In this document: piece by piece, positions 1-7,863 of the stretch
Layout of the letters: every line of letters begins with the position of its first letter
Numbering within the stretch: the first letter of the stretch is position 1
DNA from: Bacillota bacterium
Lineage (GTDB): Bacteria > Bacillota > Clostridia > Peptostreptococcales > Anaerovoracaceae
Reading direction: 5' to 3'
Assembly: GCA_029006195.1 (NCBI GenBank)
Contig: JAQXGH010000050.1
Location: 1 to 64,000, forward strand
Length of the DNA stretch: 64,000 nucleotides
Notes under the pieces: model-generated
What the model saw: only the letters and a program-made list of their open reading frames with translations
Databases searched by the model: none
What the model was told of the DNA's origin: nothing
Program-made: the position numbers and the translations under genes

Positions 1-2
1 AA

Positions 3-101
3 GGTGAGCGTGCAGTCATGGATGAAAATTCCGGGACTCAGGTTCTGCTGAAAAGGTATGGCACAGACCATGGCATATTAAGTGGAAACATTTTGAGTTG
101 A
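3..101 (+). CDS. possible C-terminal tail of a gene entering from the left
   Basis: An open frame runs from the window edge to a TGA at 99-101 and encodes about 32 residues ending in SGNILS. No start codon is needed because the frame enters from outside. I do not recognise the family. It may be a chance open frame; the only support is its position at the edge and a strong promoter starting a new unit 58 bases later. Confidence 0.22.
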   Translation, partial: GERAVMDENSGTQVLLKRYGTDHGILSGNILS

Positions 102-158
102 GCTCTATCAACCAAAAACTCCACAACAACTTGACACCGTCCCCCTGAGACCTAGTGT

Positions 159-187
159 TTGACAAACTGAGCATATTTTGTTATAGT
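159..187 (+). promoter_or_regulatory. sigma-A promoter for the small membrane protein gene
   Basis: A perfect -35 box TTGACA (159-164) and a -10 box TATAGT (182-187) are separated by 17 bases. The -35 box sits inside a short inverted repeat GTTTG-A-CAAAC (157-167) that could be an operator. The leader of about 75 bases contains an imperfect hairpin (GCGCTCT with AGAGCAC) before the ribosome binding site at about 258-263. Confidence 0.75.
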
Positions 188-269
188 TTTTTGTATGTAA
201 TTAGAGTGAATAAATGCGCTCTACTTCCGAAAAGAGCACTTAAAATAATAATATTGAAAGGAATTCACG

Positions 270-737
270 ATGGGATCAAGAAAAACTTTACCAAAAAATC
301 AGAGATTATACAGCAGACCAACTAAGGCTTATCAGCAGAACATGTCAAAGCACATGCCTGAACTTCAGCCACCAGCAATGCCAGACCCTAAGAAGACAAG
401 AATCATCAACATTGTTATCGCAGTAGTTGCTGTAATTCTCATAATCGTATTATCAATTTTCGTATCACCATGGCTGGGCCTGGTACCACTCGTTCTCGCT
501 ATTATTTACGGAATCTGCTTAATGAGATACATGAACGCTAAGCAGTTCGATCTTCTTAAGTACTATCAGGGAGTAGGAATGTCAAAGAAGATGTTCTTCA
601 AGCAGATGGAACGCCACGGTATTAATGATAAGAACAGATCAGTGTACAACAGAATGTGGGACGTTTCAGCTCAGAAGGAAGGCCTCAAGCTTACTTTCAT
701 GGAGAAGCTCATGGGCTATAACAAGGTTGCTAAATAA
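270..737 (+). CDS. small two-helix membrane protein, function unknown
   Basis: This 155-residue protein has a basic, proline-rich N-terminus (residues 1-42), two adjacent hydrophobic segments (about 44-66 and 70-86), and a basic C-terminal half of about 70 residues, probably cytoplasmic and helical. I do not recognise the family. An AAAGGA ribosome binding site precedes the ATG. The gene has its own consensus promoter and its own terminator, so it is monocistronic. No catalytic motif is visible. The charge layout suggests a membrane-anchored protein with both termini in the cytoplasm, but that is inference. Confidence 0.7.
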   Translation: MGSRKTLPKNQRLYSRPTKAYQQNMSKHMPELQPPAMPDPKKTRIINIVIAVVAVILIIVLSIFVSPWLGLVPLVLAIIYGICLMRYMNAKQFDLLKYYQGVGMSKKMFFKQMERHGINDKNRSVYNRMWDVSAQKEGLKLTFMEKLMGYNKVAK

Positions 738-750
738 GATAGACGTTAAC

Positions 751-777
751 GACGGCTCGGTAGGGTCGTCTTTTTTT
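751..777 (+). terminator. intrinsic terminator after the small membrane protein
   Basis: Stem GACGGC (751-756) pairs with GTCGTC (765-770) with one G-U pair, followed by seven T residues. Confidence 0.8.
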
Positions 778-778
778 A

Positions 779-787
779 TGGTATAAT
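779..787 (+). promoter_or_regulatory. extended -10 promoter for the HAD phosphatase gene
   Basis: TGGTATAAT is a perfect extended -10 element, with TG at 779-780 and TATAAT at 782-787. No clear -35 box is present because the upstream terminator occupies that space. The predicted leader is about 20 bases and carries AAGGAG. Confidence 0.6.
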
Positions 788-815
788 GGGACCAGCAGAA
801 AAGGAGATTAGATAA

Positions 816-1481
816 ATGTATAAATTCATATTCTGGGATTTAGATGGAACCATCGGTAACACAATGGAAGGCGTAAGAAATTGCCTTAACTACGGACTGG
901 AGCCTTTTGGCGTACAGATAGAAGAAGGCATTGATAATATAAGGAAATTCATAGGGCCGCCACTCAGAAAATCAATACCTGAGCACCTTGGTTTTAACGA
1001 AGAAGAAACAATGCGGATTATCGATAGATATAGAGAGCGCTACATCCCTATTGGAGTATTCGAATGCGAGATGTTCCCCGGAGTTGTAGAAGCGATGACA
1101 AGGCTGCACGACGCTGGCTGTGTTCAGATAATTACATCATCAAAACCTACACCGCAGTGTCTTGATGTGCTTAAAATGTTTGGGATCGCTGACAGATTAG
1201 ACGAAGTGGTCGGTGCAACACTCGACGGAAGGATTGATACTAAAATAGAGGTGCTTAACGAAGCTTTCAGGATCCTTAAAGAGAAATACCCTGATTACTC
1301 AAAGGCAAACACGATTCTCATCGGAGATACTAAATTTGATGCCATGGGCGCTCAGGAAGCTGGAATAAAGTGCATAGGAGTAAGCTATGGATTCGGAACA
1401 CCGGAAGAACTACTGGAGCATGGCGTTATAAGCGTTCATGAAAATCTGGATCAGGTTTGCGATAAGATTTTAGCTGAATAA
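816..1481 (+). CDS. HAD-superfamily phosphatase, phosphoglycolate phosphatase type
   Basis: The 221-residue protein starts with the HAD motif I FWDLDGTIGN (nucleophile Asp8, acid Asp10), followed by an alpha-helical cap of subfamily IA type. Motif II is ITSSKPTP (about 109-116), and motif III/IV is ILIGDTKFDAMGAQEAG near residue 170, giving the metal-binding acid and the usual Gly-Ala context. Length fits Gph/PpaX-like enzymes. The substrate cannot be read from sequence; phosphoglycolate, pyrophosphate or a nucleotide are all possible. It is monocistronic or at most co-transcribed with nothing downstream, since comFC has its own promoter. Confidence 0.85.
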   Translation: MYKFIFWDLDGTIGNTMEGVRNCLNYGLEPFGVQIEEGIDNIRKFIGPPLRKSIPEHLGFNEEETMRIIDRYRERYIPIGVFECEMFPGVVEAMTRLHDAGCVQIITSSKPTPQCLDVLKMFGIADRLDEVVGATLDGRIDTKIEVLNEAFRILKEKYPDYSKANTILIGDTKFDAMGAQEAGIKCIGVSYGFGTPEELLEHGVISVHENLDQVCDKILAE

Positions 1482-1513
1482 AAACAAAAAACGACTGTTA
1501 TATTACATATTCA

Positions 1514-1541
1514 TTGATTTGCAAAACCTACAAACTATAAT
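1514..1541 (+). promoter_or_regulatory. sigma-A promoter of comFC, placing transcription start at the ATG
   Basis: TTGATT (1514-1519) and TATAAT (1536-1541) have 16-base spacing. The -10 box ends only six bases before the comFC ATG at 1548, so the transcript would start at or next to the A of the start codon. Confidence 0.6.
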
Positions 1542-1547
1542 GAACTC

Positions 1548-2342
1548 ATGAGGATAAAGAGAATTATTGATGAGGTCAGCGAAGCCATATTTCCTTCGAA
1601 CATCTATTGCATTTCATGCGGGAGCCTGATAGACAGGACAAGGCCATATTCCCTTTGTGACAGATGCATCAGGAAGATGCACTGGATAAACGACCTCAGA
1701 GTTTGCAGTAAGTGCGGGAAGGCTTTGCAGGAGACCTTTATGGGCGATAGATGCTACGACTGCATGCTTCGCAGTCACTATTTCACTAAGGGGTTTAGCT
1801 GTCTGACTTATGGTCTGCACGAACGTGAGATAATGATGGATATTAAATATAACAGTAAGGGATATCTGGCAGTGAAGATGGGTGATATCCTCTATGACAG
1901 GATGCGCCATGAGCTGGGGAGTCTTGATATAGGCCTTATAGTACCAGTTCCTGTAAGTAGGGAGAGGCTTAAGAAGAGGGGATATAACCAGACTGCACTG
2001 ATGGCAAGGCAGATGAGAAGCAGGTGGGTGATGGATGCTCCCGAAGAAAACGTGCCAGAGACATCGGAGCATATTCTTTATAGAACCAGAGCAACAATAA
2101 TGCTCAGAAGTTTAAATCCTGCACAAAGAAGCCTTGCACTTGAAGGTGCTTTTGCTGTAAAATCGGGTACAGAGGATGGCATTCAAGGCAGGAATATATT
2201 ACTCATAGATGATATATATACGACAGGTGCTACCTGTGATTCCTGCAGTAAGGCGCTGCTTGAAGCGGGCGCTTCGAAGGTCTATGTGCTGACGCTTTGC
2301 AGCGGCGGCAACAGGAGGCCGTCGGATGTGGATGTCAGATAA
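1548..2342 (+). CDS. comFC: ComFC-type amidophosphoribosyltransferase-like protein
   Basis: The 264-residue protein has the ComF layout. An N-terminal zinc-finger region carries CISC, CDRC, CSKC and CYDC pairs (residues 21-75). The C-terminal phosphoribosyltransferase domain has the PRPP loop ILLIDDIYTTGAT near residue 220-232. In competent bacteria ComFC acts with the ComFA helicase in processing incoming single-stranded DNA; homologues (GntX) exist in non-competent species. No comFA is adjacent here, so a competence role is not shown. No Shine-Dalgarno sequence precedes the ATG and the promoter lies directly upstream, so the message is probably leaderless. Confidence 0.85.
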   Translation: MRIKRIIDEVSEAIFPSNIYCISCGSLIDRTRPYSLCDRCIRKMHWINDLRVCSKCGKALQETFMGDRCYDCMLRSHYFTKGFSCLTYGLHEREIMMDIKYNSKGYLAVKMGDILYDRMRHELGSLDIGLIVPVPVSRERLKKRGYNQTALMARQMRSRWVMDAPEENVPETSEHILYRTRATIMLRSLNPAQRSLALEGAFAVKSGTEDGIQGRNILLIDDIYTTGATCDSCSKALLEAGASKVYVLTLCSGGNRRPSDVDVR

Positions 2343-2545
2343 GAGCATACGGAATATAACTCAGGTCTGTGATTGAAAGGCCATGCCAGCTACGGGCGAA
2401 AGGTCCCACGTAAACCAGGGAAGAGATAGTACCTGGCGATCATGGCGTAGTTTAGAAGTAAGTCCTCGGGAAAATCCCGGTCAAGGCGAGTGTGGGGGCA
2501 AAGATCAGGTGTCAGCTGAGTTATATTCCGTGTGCTTTTGGGTTT
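2343..2545 (+). ncRNA. raiA-motif structured RNA
   Basis: A stretch of about 200 bases is closed by a long terminal helix: GCATACGGAATATAACTCAG (2345-2364) pairs with CTGAGTTATATTCCGTGTGC (2516-2535) almost perfectly, and the helix is followed by a T-rich run. The interior is dense in short complementary blocks and purine-rich joints, as in large ornate RNAs, and has no coding frame. It lies directly upstream of raiA/hpf, the position that gives the raiA motif its name in Bacillota and Actinobacteria. The motif is known from comparative genomics; I recognise it by location, size, closing helix and general sequence character, without a covariance search. Confidence 0.83.
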
Positions 2546-2611
2546 TTTTTGGCAAATTGTGATAGTTTATGGAAAATTCTGTGAATTTTTTCAGAACCTT
2601 TCGTGTGTTCA

Positions 2612-2640
2612 TTGACCCGCTAGTTAGTGGGTGCTAAAAT
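2612..2640 (+). promoter_or_regulatory. sigma-A promoter of raiA/hpf
   Basis: TTGACC (2612-2617) and TAAAAT (2635-2640) are 17 bases apart with an extended -10 (TGCTAAAAT). It lies after the end of the raiA-motif RNA, so the protein gene has a separate promoter. It also overlaps an upstream in-frame GTG at 2627, ruling that GTG out as the start. Confidence 0.75.
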
Positions 2641-2674
2641 TAAATCAAGAAATGAACCTAAAAGGAGGTTGACT

Positions 2675-3199
2675 ATGAATATTAAAGTAACAGGAAAGAA
2701 TTATTCACCAAGCGATAAGCTCAAAGAAACAATCGAGAAGAAGTTCGCTAAACTTGATAAGTATTTTCCAAATGAAATAGATGGCCACGTTTTGGTAGTA
2801 AAAGAAAAAGATGGCTATAAGACTGAAGCTACTATCAATGCTGATACTATCTTCAGAGCTGAAATGAAGTCAAACGATCCTTATGATGGCGTTGACCGTG
2901 TAATCGAGAAGCTTTCAAGCCAGATGAGCAAGTTCAGGAAGAAACTCCAGAAGAAGCATAAGGGCATTAAGAACTACGGTTTCGATGCACTTCCAGAAAT
3001 CGAAGAAGAACAGGAAGAAATCCAGGTTGTTAAGAGTAAGAAATTCCAGCTCGAGCCAATGTCTCAGGAAGAAGCTATTATGCAGATGGAAATGCTCAAC
3101 CATGAATTCTTCGTATATCTGAACATGGAAACTGATTCAGTAAACGTTGTTTACAAGAGAAATGATGGCAATTACGGAGTTTTAGAAACAACATATTAA
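2675..3199 (+). CDS. hpf: long-form ribosome hibernation factor HPF/RaiA
   Basis: The 174-residue protein has an N-terminal S30AE/RaiA domain (residues 1-100, starting MNIKVTGKNYSPSDKL) that binds the decoding centre. A charged linker follows (about 105-125), then the C-terminal dimerisation domain typical of long HPF (KKFQLEPMSQEEAIMQMEML, then FFVYLNMETDSVNVVYKRNDGNYGVLE). This form drives 100S ribosome dimer formation in stationary phase. The start at 2675 follows AAAGGAGG by 8 bases, while the upstream GTG lies inside the promoter. The structured RNA just upstream may be functionally linked. Confidence 0.95.
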   Translation: MNIKVTGKNYSPSDKLKETIEKKFAKLDKYFPNEIDGHVLVVKEKDGYKTEATINADTIFRAEMKSNDPYDGVDRVIEKLSSQMSKFRKKLQKKHKGIKNYGFDALPEIEEEQEEIQVVKSKKFQLEPMSQEEAIMQMEMLNHEFFVYLNMETDSVNVVYKRNDGNYGVLETTY

Positions 3200-3263
3200 T
3201 ATCTGTTTAGAACATTCCTGCGAAACTGTATTTTTCAACAGTTTAGACAATTCACAACATACA

Positions 3264-3292
3264 GCGGCCTATTGAAAATGGGCCGCTTTTTT
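3264..3292 (+). terminator. intrinsic terminator after hpf
   Basis: GCGGCC (3264-3269) pairs with GGCCGC (3281-3286) across a loop of about 11 bases, followed by six T residues. Confidence 0.88.
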
Positions 3293-3333
3293 AGTACAAT
3301 TAGATAAGCTATGTATAATCGGAGGAAGTATCG

Positions 3334-4266
3334 ATGCAGGAGTTTTTTGCTAACGCATTTTCAGGTTTCGGAATTATCGATGCCATAGATATAATTTTAG
3401 TAGCAGTAGTTGTCTATTTCTTATTAAAGATGATTATGGAGACCCGCGCTCAGCAGATCGTGAAGGGTATTCTTGTGCTGCTTGCAACTATGATAATCTC
3501 AGAGACACTGGAGCTTCATGTTCTTAACTGGATCTGTAAGGGTGCTGTAGCGCTGGGTGCATTCGCAATTCTCGTAGTATTCCAGCCGGAACTCAGAAGG
3601 GCTTTGGAATTCATGGGTAGAGGTAAATTTGTAAGCAGCGCGTTTGGTCAGGGCGACAAAGAAGTGGACAAGAAAATCGTATCAGAGATAGTTAAGGCTG
3701 TTGATTCCATGAGCTCAAGTAAGACTGGTGCGCTTATAGTCTTTGAGAAAGAAACAAGTTTAGAAGATATTTCAGAAACAGGAACTATTCTGGACGCGAC
3801 TATTTCAGAGCAGCTTCTGGGCAACATATTCTATGAAGGCGCGCCTCTGCACGATGGCGCTGTAATAATCAGCGGCGGCTACATCAGATCAGCTGGATGC
3901 GTTCTGCCGCTCACTAAGAATAAGGATATCAATAAGAGCCTGGGAACAAGACACAGAGCAGGCATTGGTATCACAGAACATTCAGATGCGATTTCGCTTA
4001 TCGTTTCTGAGGAAACAGGTATAGTAAGTATGGCTGAAGACGGCAAACTCATCAGATTCCTTGATGCCAAGACTGTTGAGAAGAAGCTGCTTAGCCTTTA
4101 CATAACAGAGGAAGATGTTGGTGGAACATTCGCTAAGATCCCTGGGTTCAAGGATCTCTTCAAGTACATGAAGCAGGAAGAGATGCGTGATGAGAAGATA
4201 AGAAGAAGGATCATGCATGAAGCGAATAATGATAAGATGAGTGGCTCATCTGGAGAGGAGGACTAA
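3334..4266 (+). CDS. cdaA: membrane diadenylate cyclase CdaA (c-di-AMP synthase)
   Basis: The 310-residue protein has three N-terminal membrane helices (about 16-95) followed by a DisA_N/DAC domain. Both catalytic motifs are intact: DGA (residues 174-176, in LHDGAVII) and RHR (206-208, in GTRHRAG). It condenses two ATP to cyclic di-AMP at the membrane. The C-terminal tail of about 50 residues is charged. The start follows GGAGGAAG. It is the first gene of the cdaA-cdaR-glmM arrangement conserved across Bacillota, in which CdaR and GlmM modulate cyclase activity. Confidence 0.97.
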   Translation: MQEFFANAFSGFGIIDAIDIILVAVVVYFLLKMIMETRAQQIVKGILVLLATMIISETLELHVLNWICKGAVALGAFAILVVFQPELRRALEFMGRGKFVSSAFGQGDKEVDKKIVSEIVKAVDSMSSSKTGALIVFEKETSLEDISETGTILDATISEQLLGNIFYEGAPLHDGAVIISGGYIRSAGCVLPLTKNKDINKSLGTRHRAGIGITEHSDAISLIVSEETGIVSMAEDGKLIRFLDAKTVEKKLLSLYITEEDVGGTFAKIPGFKDLFKYMKQEEMRDEKIRRRIMHEANNDKMSGSSGEED

Positions 4267-4647
4267 GTGTTAAAGAATAATAAAGTTTTATTTGTCCTCT
4301 CGCTTCTGATTTCGGTTGCTCTTTGGGTTTATGTTATGGGTACAGTTGATCCGCAGATTGAAGCCCATATTAATAATATCCCAGTTAAGGTGACAGGCCA
4401 GGAACCTCTTAAGAATAACGGTATAAGCGCTAAACTGGATTCACCGTATGAAGTAAGTATCGTAATTTCCGGTAAAAGATCGGAAGTAAATAAAGCTGAG
4501 AAAAAAGAATTTATAGCTACTGTAGATGTATCGACCTGCGAAATGGGTAAGAATACCGCACCGGTTGAAATCAAGATTCCAACTGGAGCCAGAGGCATTG
4601 TAGTCGAGAGCATTTCGGAACCGCTTGCTACATTTACAGTAAAATAA
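4267..4647 (+). CDS. cdaR: CdaR (YbbR-domain regulator of CdaA), short form
   Basis: The 126-residue protein has one N-terminal membrane helix (about 6-24) and a single extracytoplasmic YbbR domain. Bacillus CdaR carries several YbbR repeats, so this is a minimal version. It starts with GTG immediately after the cdaA stop codon (no intergenic bases), with GGAGAGGAGG in the end of cdaA as ribosome binding site, consistent with translational coupling. CdaR contacts CdaA at the membrane and tunes c-di-AMP output; that role is from family knowledge. Confidence 0.85.
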   Translation: MLKNNKVLFVLSLLISVALWVYVMGTVDPQIEAHINNIPVKVTGQEPLKNNGISAKLDSPYEVSIVISGKRSEVNKAEKKEFIATVDVSTCEMGKNTAPVEIKIPTGARGIVVESISEPLATFTVK

Positions 4648-4659
4648 TGGAGGATATTA

Positions 4660-6015
4660 ATGGGTAGATTATTTGGAACTGATGGTGTTAGAGGTGTTGC
4701 CAATTCAGAGCTCACACCGGAACTGGCATTTAAGCTGGGAAAAGCTGGCGGACATGTACTCAGTAAGAGCACTAAGAACGATAAGCCGCTTTTTATCATT
4801 GGTAAAGACACTAGACTTTCAGGAGACATGCTTGAGGACGCCCTTAGTGCTGGGATAACTGCAGTTGGCGGTAATGTAATTAAGGTTGGCATTCTGCCTA
4901 CACCGGCAATTGCATATCTTGTTAGAGTTTACAATGCTGATGCAGGCGTTGTAATCAGTGCATCACACAATCCGTTTGAATACAACGGAATTAAATTCTT
5001 CAACGACGAAGGATTTAAGCTTGACGACGAAATTGAAGATGATATCGAAGATATAATCCTTAGAGATATTGATGTAAACAGCCACATTACAGGTGATAAG
5101 CTTGGTAAGTGTCTGGATGCAGATAACGACGCAGCGCAGAGATATGTTGATTTCCTTACTGAAACTATCGACATTGATCTCACTGGCGTTAAGATCGTGA
5201 TGGACTGTGCGAATGGTGCAGCATATAAGGTTGCTAGAATGACTTACGAGAAGCTGGGTGCTGATATCACTGTTATCGGCAATGAACCTAACGGAATCAA
5301 CATCAATCGTAAGTGTGGATCAACGCATCCAGAAAGCCTGCAGGCAGAGGTTGTAAGGAGAGGAGCTCTTATCGGTCTGGCTTATGACGGAGACGCAGAT
5401 AGACTCATCGCAGTTGACGAGCTGGGCAGAATCATAGATGGCGATAAGCTCATCTGCATCTGTGCTAAGATGATGAAGGACAAGGGCCTCTTAAAGGATG
5501 ATCTGGTAACAGCAACTGTAATGAGCAATCTGGGATTCCATAAGTATATGGAAGCTATGGGCTGCAAGGTTGAAGTAACAGGAGTAGGCGACAGATACGT
5601 TCTTGAAAGCATGCTTAAGACAGGATGCCTTATTGGAGGAGAACAGTCAGGTCATATCATCTTCCTTAATCATACAACTACAGGTGATGGCATTCTGTCA
5701 TCACTGCAGCTTATGCAGGCTGTTATGAATTCGGGTAAGAAGCCAAGTGAACTGGCTGATGAAATCGAAATTTTCCCTCAGGTATTAAAGAATGCCAGAG
5801 TTAAGAATGAAAATAAGAGCAAGTACACTAAGGACGCTGATATCCAGCAGGCAATCGCTGAAATCGAAGCTAAAATGGAAGGTCAGGGCAGAGTACTTAT
5901 CCGTCCTTCAGGTACAGAGCCGCTTGTTAGAGTTATGCTTGAAGGCCAGGATGTTGAATACATCACTCAGCTTGCTGAAGGTCTGGCAAAGCTTATTACG
6001 AAGAGATTTGGTTAA
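4660..6015 (+). CDS. glmM: phosphoglucosamine mutase GlmM
   Basis: The 451-residue protein has the four-domain alpha-phosphohexomutase layout. The phosphoserine loop is SASHNPFEYNG (catalytic Ser102), the metal site is YDGDADR, the sugar-binding loop GGEQSGH, and the phosphate-binding loop RPSGTEPLVRVM near the C-terminus. It interconverts glucosamine-6-phosphate and glucosamine-1-phosphate for UDP-GlcNAc and peptidoglycan. Position after cdaA-cdaR is the conserved one; in other Bacillota GlmM binds and inhibits CdaA. A GGAGG site precedes the ATG. Confidence 0.98.
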   Translation: MGRLFGTDGVRGVANSELTPELAFKLGKAGGHVLSKSTKNDKPLFIIGKDTRLSGDMLEDALSAGITAVGGNVIKVGILPTPAIAYLVRVYNADAGVVISASHNPFEYNGIKFFNDEGFKLDDEIEDDIEDIILRDIDVNSHITGDKLGKCLDADNDAAQRYVDFLTETIDIDLTGVKIVMDCANGAAYKVARMTYEKLGADITVIGNEPNGININRKCGSTHPESLQAEVVRRGALIGLAYDGDADRLIAVDELGRIIDGDKLICICAKMMKDKGLLKDDLVTATVMSNLGFHKYMEAMGCKVEVTGVGDRYVLESMLKTGCLIGGEQSGHIIFLNHTTTGDGILSSLQLMQAVMNSGKKPSELADEIEIFPQVLKNARVKNENKSKYTKDADIQQAIAEIEAKMEGQGRVLIRPSGTEPLVRVMLEGQDVEYITQLAEGLAKLITKRFG

Positions 6016-6030
6016 AAGGAGGATTCACAC

Positions 6031-7860
6031 ATGTGTGGAATAGTTGGATACGTAGGAGAAAGTCAGGCTAAGGAGAAGGTAATCGACGGCCTGAAGAGAC
6101 TTGAATATAGAGGTTATGATTCAGCTGGTATCGCATTACCTATAAATGGCCAGATCGAAATTCGTAAGCATGTTGGCGAAATCAAGAATTTAGAGAAAAT
6201 CATAAATGATGAAAGTTATAATGCTGCAGTAGGTATCGGTCACACAAGATGGGCTACACACGGTGCTCCATCAGATATCAATGCTCACCCTCATGGCAAT
6301 CAGGACGGAAGCATTGCTATCGTTCATAACGGTATCATCGAGAACTATCAGGAAATCAGAGAATGGCTGACTAGAGAATATGGTGTAGAATTCAAGTCAG
6401 AAACAGACTCAGAAGTAATCGCTCACCTCATAGGCATCTATTATGATGGCGATCTTCTGGCTGCTGTAAACAGAGCTGTAGAAGAAATGCGTGGCGCTTA
6501 TGCTGTTGCTGCTATAGCTGCAGATGAACCTGACAAAATCGTAGCAGTAAGAAAGGACGCTCCTCTTGTTGCAGGAATCGGCAAGGGATGCAACTTCATA
6601 GCATCAGATATCCCTGCACTTCTCAAGTATGTTAGAGAAGTATACTTTATCGAGAATAACGAAACAGTAGTTCTGACAAAGGATGATATCGTAATCTATG
6701 ATGAAAACGGCAAGCAGGTAAAGAGAGATGTATTCCACGTAAGCTGGGATGCAGATGCTGCAGAAAAAGAAGGTTACGACCACTTCATGCTGAAGGAAAT
6801 TCACGAGCAGCCTAAGGGCATCGGTGAAACTCTTCTGAGAAGACTGGATGAAAATGGCGAAATAAATCTCGATGGAATCACAATGACAAAGGAAGACATC
6901 GAAAACTTTAACAAGGTATATATCGTAGCATGCGGTACTGCTTACCATGCAGGTTTGGTTGGTAAGATGATTATCGAAAAACTCGCTAAGATCCCTGTTG
7001 AAATCGATGTTGCATCAGAGTTCAGATATAGAGATCCTTTTGTTGATGATAAGACACTCTTCATCGCAATTTCACAGTCAGGTGAAACTCTGGATACACT
7101 GGCAGCACTGAGAGAAGCTAAGTCAAAAGGCGCTAGAATCCTCAGCGTAGTAAACGTTGTAGGAAGCTCCGTTGCTAGAGAATCAGATGATGTATTCTAC
7201 ACTTGGGCTGGCCCTGAAATAGCAGTAGCATCAACAAAGGCATATACAACTCAGCTCATCTGCATGTATCTGATCGCTCTTTATATGGGAAGAGCGAAGG
7301 GAGCTGTCGATGATGCTCAGTACAAGTTCATGCTTGACGAACTTAAGGCTCTTCCAGAAAAGGTAGAAGCAGTTCTTAAGCAGGAAGATGCTATCGCTGC
7401 ACTGGCGAAGAAATATCATCATAAGGAACACATCTTCTTCATAGGAAGAGGACTTGATTCAGGTGTATCATATGAAGGTTCACTTAAGCTAAAGGAAATC
7501 TCATACATCCATTCGTTTGCAATCGCTGCAGGCGAACTCAAGCACGGAACCATCGCACTTATGGATACAGAAACTCTTGTTATAGCTCTTGCTACACAGG
7601 ACTTCCTCTATGAAAAGATGGTATCAAATATTGTAGAAGTTAGAGCTCGTGGTGCTAGAATCGTAGGCCTGGCTAAGGAAGGTAAGGATGAAATCGAGAA
7701 GGTTTCAGATGAAGTTATCTACGTTCCTGAATGTGCAGATGAAGTATCACCTGTTCTGGCTGTTGTACCACTTCAGATTTTCGCTTATTACGTTGCGAAG
7801 TATCGTGGCTGCAACATCGATAAACCTAAGAACTTAGCTAAATCAGTAACTGTGGAGTAA
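6031..7860 (+). CDS. glmS: glutamine:fructose-6-phosphate aminotransferase GlmS
   Basis: The 609-residue enzyme begins MCGIVGYVG, where Cys2 becomes the glutaminase nucleophile. The Ntn glutaminase domain (1-240) is followed by two SIS isomerase domains (about 290-430 and 460-600, with SQSGETLDTLAAL and the C-terminal LAKSVTVE). It makes glucosamine-6-phosphate, the substrate of the preceding GlmM. Only 15 bases separate it from glmM, leaving no room for a glmS ribozyme, so control must come from elsewhere in the operon. RBS AAAGGAGG. Confidence 0.98.
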   Translation: MCGIVGYVGESQAKEKVIDGLKRLEYRGYDSAGIALPINGQIEIRKHVGEIKNLEKIINDESYNAAVGIGHTRWATHGAPSDINAHPHGNQDGSIAIVHNGIIENYQEIREWLTREYGVEFKSETDSEVIAHLIGIYYDGDLLAAVNRAVEEMRGAYAVAAIAADEPDKIVAVRKDAPLVAGIGKGCNFIASDIPALLKYVREVYFIENNETVVLTKDDIVIYDENGKQVKRDVFHVSWDADAAEKEGYDHFMLKEIHEQPKGIGETLLRRLDENGEINLDGITMTKEDIENFNKVYIVACGTAYHAGLVGKMIIEKLAKIPVEIDVASEFRYRDPFVDDKTLFIAISQSGETLDTLAALREAKSKGARILSVVNVVGSSVARESDDVFYTWAGPEIAVASTKAYTTQLICMYLIALYMGRAKGAVDDAQYKFMLDELKALPEKVEAVLKQEDAIAALAKKYHHKEHIFFIGRGLDSGVSYEGSLKLKEISYIHSFAIAAGELKHGTIALMDTETLVIALATQDFLYEKMVSNIVEVRARGARIVGLAKEGKDEIEKVSDEVIYVPECADEVSPVLAVVPLQIFAYYVAKYRGCNIDKPKNLAKSVTVE

Positions 7861-7863
7861 ATA

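Noticed and set aside
1614..2072. Opposite-strand frame inside comFC and many similar frames elsewhere
   Set aside because: They lie antisense to well-recognised genes, have no ribosome sites and no family resemblance.
2627..2675. Upstream GTG start for hpf giving 16 extra residues
   Set aside because: The GTG lies between the -35 and -10 boxes of the gene's own promoter, and the extra residues do not fit the family; AAAGGAGG points to the ATG at 2675.
3311..3319. TATAAT as a promoter for cdaA
   Set aside because: It lies so close to the ribosome site that transcription would start inside it, and no -35 box is present.
5960..6031. glmS ribozyme
   Set aside because: Only 15 bases separate glmM and glmS and no ribozyme core is present.
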